A DNA stretch of 46,034 nt from a bacterium. GTDB lineage: Bacteria; Myxococcota_A; Bradymonadia; UBA7976; UBA1532. The notes beneath the pieces are model-generated. The model saw nothing but the letters and a program-made list of their open reading frames with translations. It was not told the origin of the DNA and did not search any database. The DNA lies in contig JAUHYW010000079.1 in NCBI GenBank assembly GCA_030426085.1, positions 1 through 46,034 of the forward strand, in the 5' to 3' direction. Positions 44,385 through 46,034 of the stretch are shown piece after piece. Position 1 is the first letter of the stretch; each line of letters starts with the position of its first letter. The position numbers and the translations under genes are program-made.

Positions 44385-46027
44385 CCTCGAACGCCGGGTT
44401 TGATCGACTCCCGGCCATGCCGAAGCGCGTCCGACCGAAGAAACGCCGCAAGAACCGCCGCCAGCGGACGGCCGTCGAACTGAAGCCGCTGCGCCGCGAG
44501 CTCGATGGCCTCGTCAAAGACGGCAAGGCCGAGCAGGCCGTCGAGGTGGCGTGGGCGTTCATCAACGAGCTGTGCGGCGAATCCCCGGCCGGGCCGGCCT
44601 CGCAGAGCTCGGAGCGTATCAAGGCCGGCGTGCTGAAGGAGAAGCTCGGCGAGTTCGAGAAGGACGGCCTGCTCCAAGAGATCGATGCCATCGCGGCCGA
44701 CGACGAGCGGGCGTTCGTCGATCCCATCCTCGAAGAGAAGGCGGCCCCGAAGCGCAGCCGCCACGGCCGGCGTGCGCTGCCGACCGAGCTGCCCCGCGAG
44801 ACGGAAGTCATCCCGGTGGATGACACCGAGCGCGCGTGTCCCTGCTGCGGCGAGCAGCGGTGCGTCATCGGCTACGAGACGAGCGAGGTGCTCGAGTTCG
44901 TGCCGGCCCACTTCAAGGTCATCGAGTACCGCCGCGAGCAGCGGGCCTGCAGCGCGTGCCGCCTCGGCGTCGCCACCGCGCCGGTGGCCGACAAGATCTA
45001 CGACCGGGCGATGGCCGGGCCGAACCTGCTCAGCCACGTCGCCGTCGCCCGCTACTGCGACCACCTGCCGTTCACCCGCCAGAGCGGCATCTTCGGACGG
45101 CTGGGGTTCCCCATCGCGACGTCGACGCTGTGCGGCTGGAGCGAGCGGGTGGCCGATGACTTCGAGCCGGTCGCCGAATACATCTTCGCGATGGCATTGG
45201 CAGCGTTCCTGCTACAGACCGACTCGACCGGGTTGAAGGTGCTCGACCGCAGCGTCGAGGAGAACATCACGCTCGGCCACCTGTGGTTCTACGTCGGCGA
45301 CCGGCGCTACGTCGCGGTGCGCTACACCGAGACCGGCGAGGGGGCGACCGGCCCGTGGTTGCACCTCGCCGAGCGCGAGGGCTACACCCAGGCCGATGGC
45401 ACCAAGACACTCGACCGGGTCTTCAACGGCCGGGTCGCCAACGCCACCGAGGTCGGCTGCCTCGCCCACGCCCGACGCAAGTTCGTGCCGCTCTTCGACA
45501 GCGACCCCGAGGCGGTCCGCGCGCTGCAGTTCTTCCAGCTCATCTACGCCATGGAGAAGGTCGCCGACGTGCGCAGCTACAGCCCCGAGCAGCGGTTGAA
45601 GCTGAGACAGACCCGCAGCAAGGGGCTGCTCGACAAGCTGTTCCGGTGGGCCGACGCGATGAAGGGACGCCGCCCGCCGACCGATCCTCTTCGCAGGGGT
45701 ATCGGCTACCTCGAGAACCAGCGCGAAGCCCTGTATCGGTTCACCGAGGACCCGCGAATACCCCTCGACAACACCGAGGTCGAGCGCCAGATCCGCATCG
45801 TGGCGCTCGACCGCAACAACTCACTGTTCGCCGGCTCCCACGACGGCGCCCGCCGGGCGGCGGTGATGTACACCATCATCTGCACGTGCCGGCTGGCCGG
45901 GGTCGATCCGCAGGCGTACATCGCCGACGTGCTCGTCAAGCTGTCCCGCGGATGGCCCGCGGCGAAGTTGGACGCGCTCATGCCCCACCGCTGGGCCGAG
46001 GTCCGGCGACGAGCTGCCGCCGCCTGA
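44381..46027 (+). CDS. tnpC: IS66 family transposase TnpC
   Basis: The protein is 548 residues from TTG 44381, overlapping the tnpB stop as TTGA; ATG 44417 is an alternative start. The N-terminus is basic (PKRVRPKKRRKNRRQ). A zinc-finger domain with CPCCGEQRC and RACSAC follows at about residues 148-190. The DDE catalytic core includes LLQTDSTGLKVLDRSVEE (first Asp), GCLAHARRKFVPLF and IPLDNTEVERQIRIVALDR (terminal Glu), then NSLFAGSHDGARRAAVMYTI and CRLAGVDPQAYIADVL. The usual DET at the first Asp is DST here. The protein appears full length and cuts and joins the element ends. Confidence 0.95.
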   Translation: MTSNAGFDRLPAMPKRVRPKKRRKNRRQRTAVELKPLRRELDGLVKDGKAEQAVEVAWAFINELCGESPAGPASQSSERIKAGVLKEKLGEFEKDGLLQEIDAIAADDERAFVDPILEEKAAPKRSRHGRRALPTELPRETEVIPVDDTERACPCCGEQRCVIGYETSEVLEFVPAHFKVIEYRREQRACSACRLGVATAPVADKIYDRAMAGPNLLSHVAVARYCDHLPFTRQSGIFGRLGFPIATSTLCGWSERVADDFEPVAEYIFAMALAAFLLQTDSTGLKVLDRSVEENITLGHLWFYVGDRRYVAVRYTETGEGATGPWLHLAEREGYTQADGTKTLDRVFNGRVANATEVGCLAHARRKFVPLFDSDPEAVRALQFFQLIYAMEKVADVRSYSPEQRLKLRQTRSKGLLDKLFRWADAMKGRRPPTDPLRRGIGYLENQREALYRFTEDPRIPLDNTEVERQIRIVALDRNNSLFAGSHDGARRAAVMYTIICTCRLAGVDPQAYIADVLVKLSRGWPAAKLDALMPHRWAEVRRRAAAA

Positions 46028-46034
46028 GGCTCAC

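Larger units (their letters stand above)
43327..46034 (+). mobile_element. IS66-family insertion sequence, right end outside the window
   Basis: Four coupled genes (92-codon gene, tnpA, tnpB, tnpC) form an IS66-type element. IS66 ends usually begin GTAA; a GTAA at 43327 (GTAACCCCTCGGCC) lies 92 bases before the first gene and is a tentative left end. The window stops seven bases after tnpC, so the right inverted repeat and the 8-bp target duplication cannot be checked. All genes look intact, so the element may be active. It is as GC-rich as the chromosome, unlike the ATPase island beside it. Confidence 0.75.

Overview
The window is about 46 kb of very GC-rich bacterial chromosome. It looks like a deltaproteobacterial-type lineage (Myxococcota or Bradymonadota). 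The reasons are the density of Asp-rich and Cys-rich lipoproteins, LysM, YbgF-type and beta-barrel envelope proteins, an MCE/MlaD protein and lpxB next to a Gfo/Idh-type oxidoreductase. Planctomycete-style DUF1501/PSCyt proteins are also present, and start/stop codons overlap by 4 or 8 bases through much of the window. This taxonomic placement is an inference; there is no rRNA or tRNA in the window.

Layout. 1-7591: envelope and housekeeping genes. These are a frameshifted BBP2-type porin cut by the window edge, an SGNH-like membrane protein, a LysM/YbgF pair, a small lipoprotein, a TerC-family membrane protein, a beta-barrel protein and a glutathione S-transferase. 7659-11943: three genes for a DUF1549/PSD1-like c-type cytochrome, a Tat-exported DUF1501 protein and a DUF2231-PSCyt1 membrane cytochrome, probably one extracytoplasmic redox or degradative unit. 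12017-15094: a large exported patatin-like phospholipase. 15226-25851: a compact copper-handling operon (DUF3347 protein, five-haem lipoprotein cytochrome, multicopper oxidase, TolC/CusC-like channel, CusB-like adaptor with three metal-binding modules, enlarged CusA-like pump). Every junction after the first gene overlaps. A 38-bp imperfect palindrome lies just upstream.

25894-29092 is a three-gene cassette (DUF262, DUF3696-type AAA ATPase, unrecognised third protein) that looks like an anti-phage or anti-plasmid system. 29266-32452 holds two exported lipoproteins, the second ending in a lamin-tail-like domain. 32476-37868 is on the minus strand: lpxB, a Gfo/Idh/MocA oxidoreductase, a 0.9-kb stretch with five tandem 87-bp repeats, an orphan MlaD protein and a Cys-rich lipoprotein containing an internal duplication.

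38030-46034 is an accessory region. A decayed PAS-domain gene is followed by a visibly lower-GC two-gene operon of P-loop ATPases, a small one and an 869-residue one with winged-helix and TPR-like parts, joined by an ATGA overlap. It is flanked on the other side by a truncated and frameshifted gene, a 57-residue hydrophilic gene, and an IS66-family element (an extra 92-codon gene, then tnpA, tnpB, tnpC) that runs to the window end. The DUF262 cassette and the paired-ATPase island are the best candidates for poorly described systems. The cytochrome/multicopper oxidase/Cus operon and the 87-bp repeats with a protein-like substitution pattern are next.
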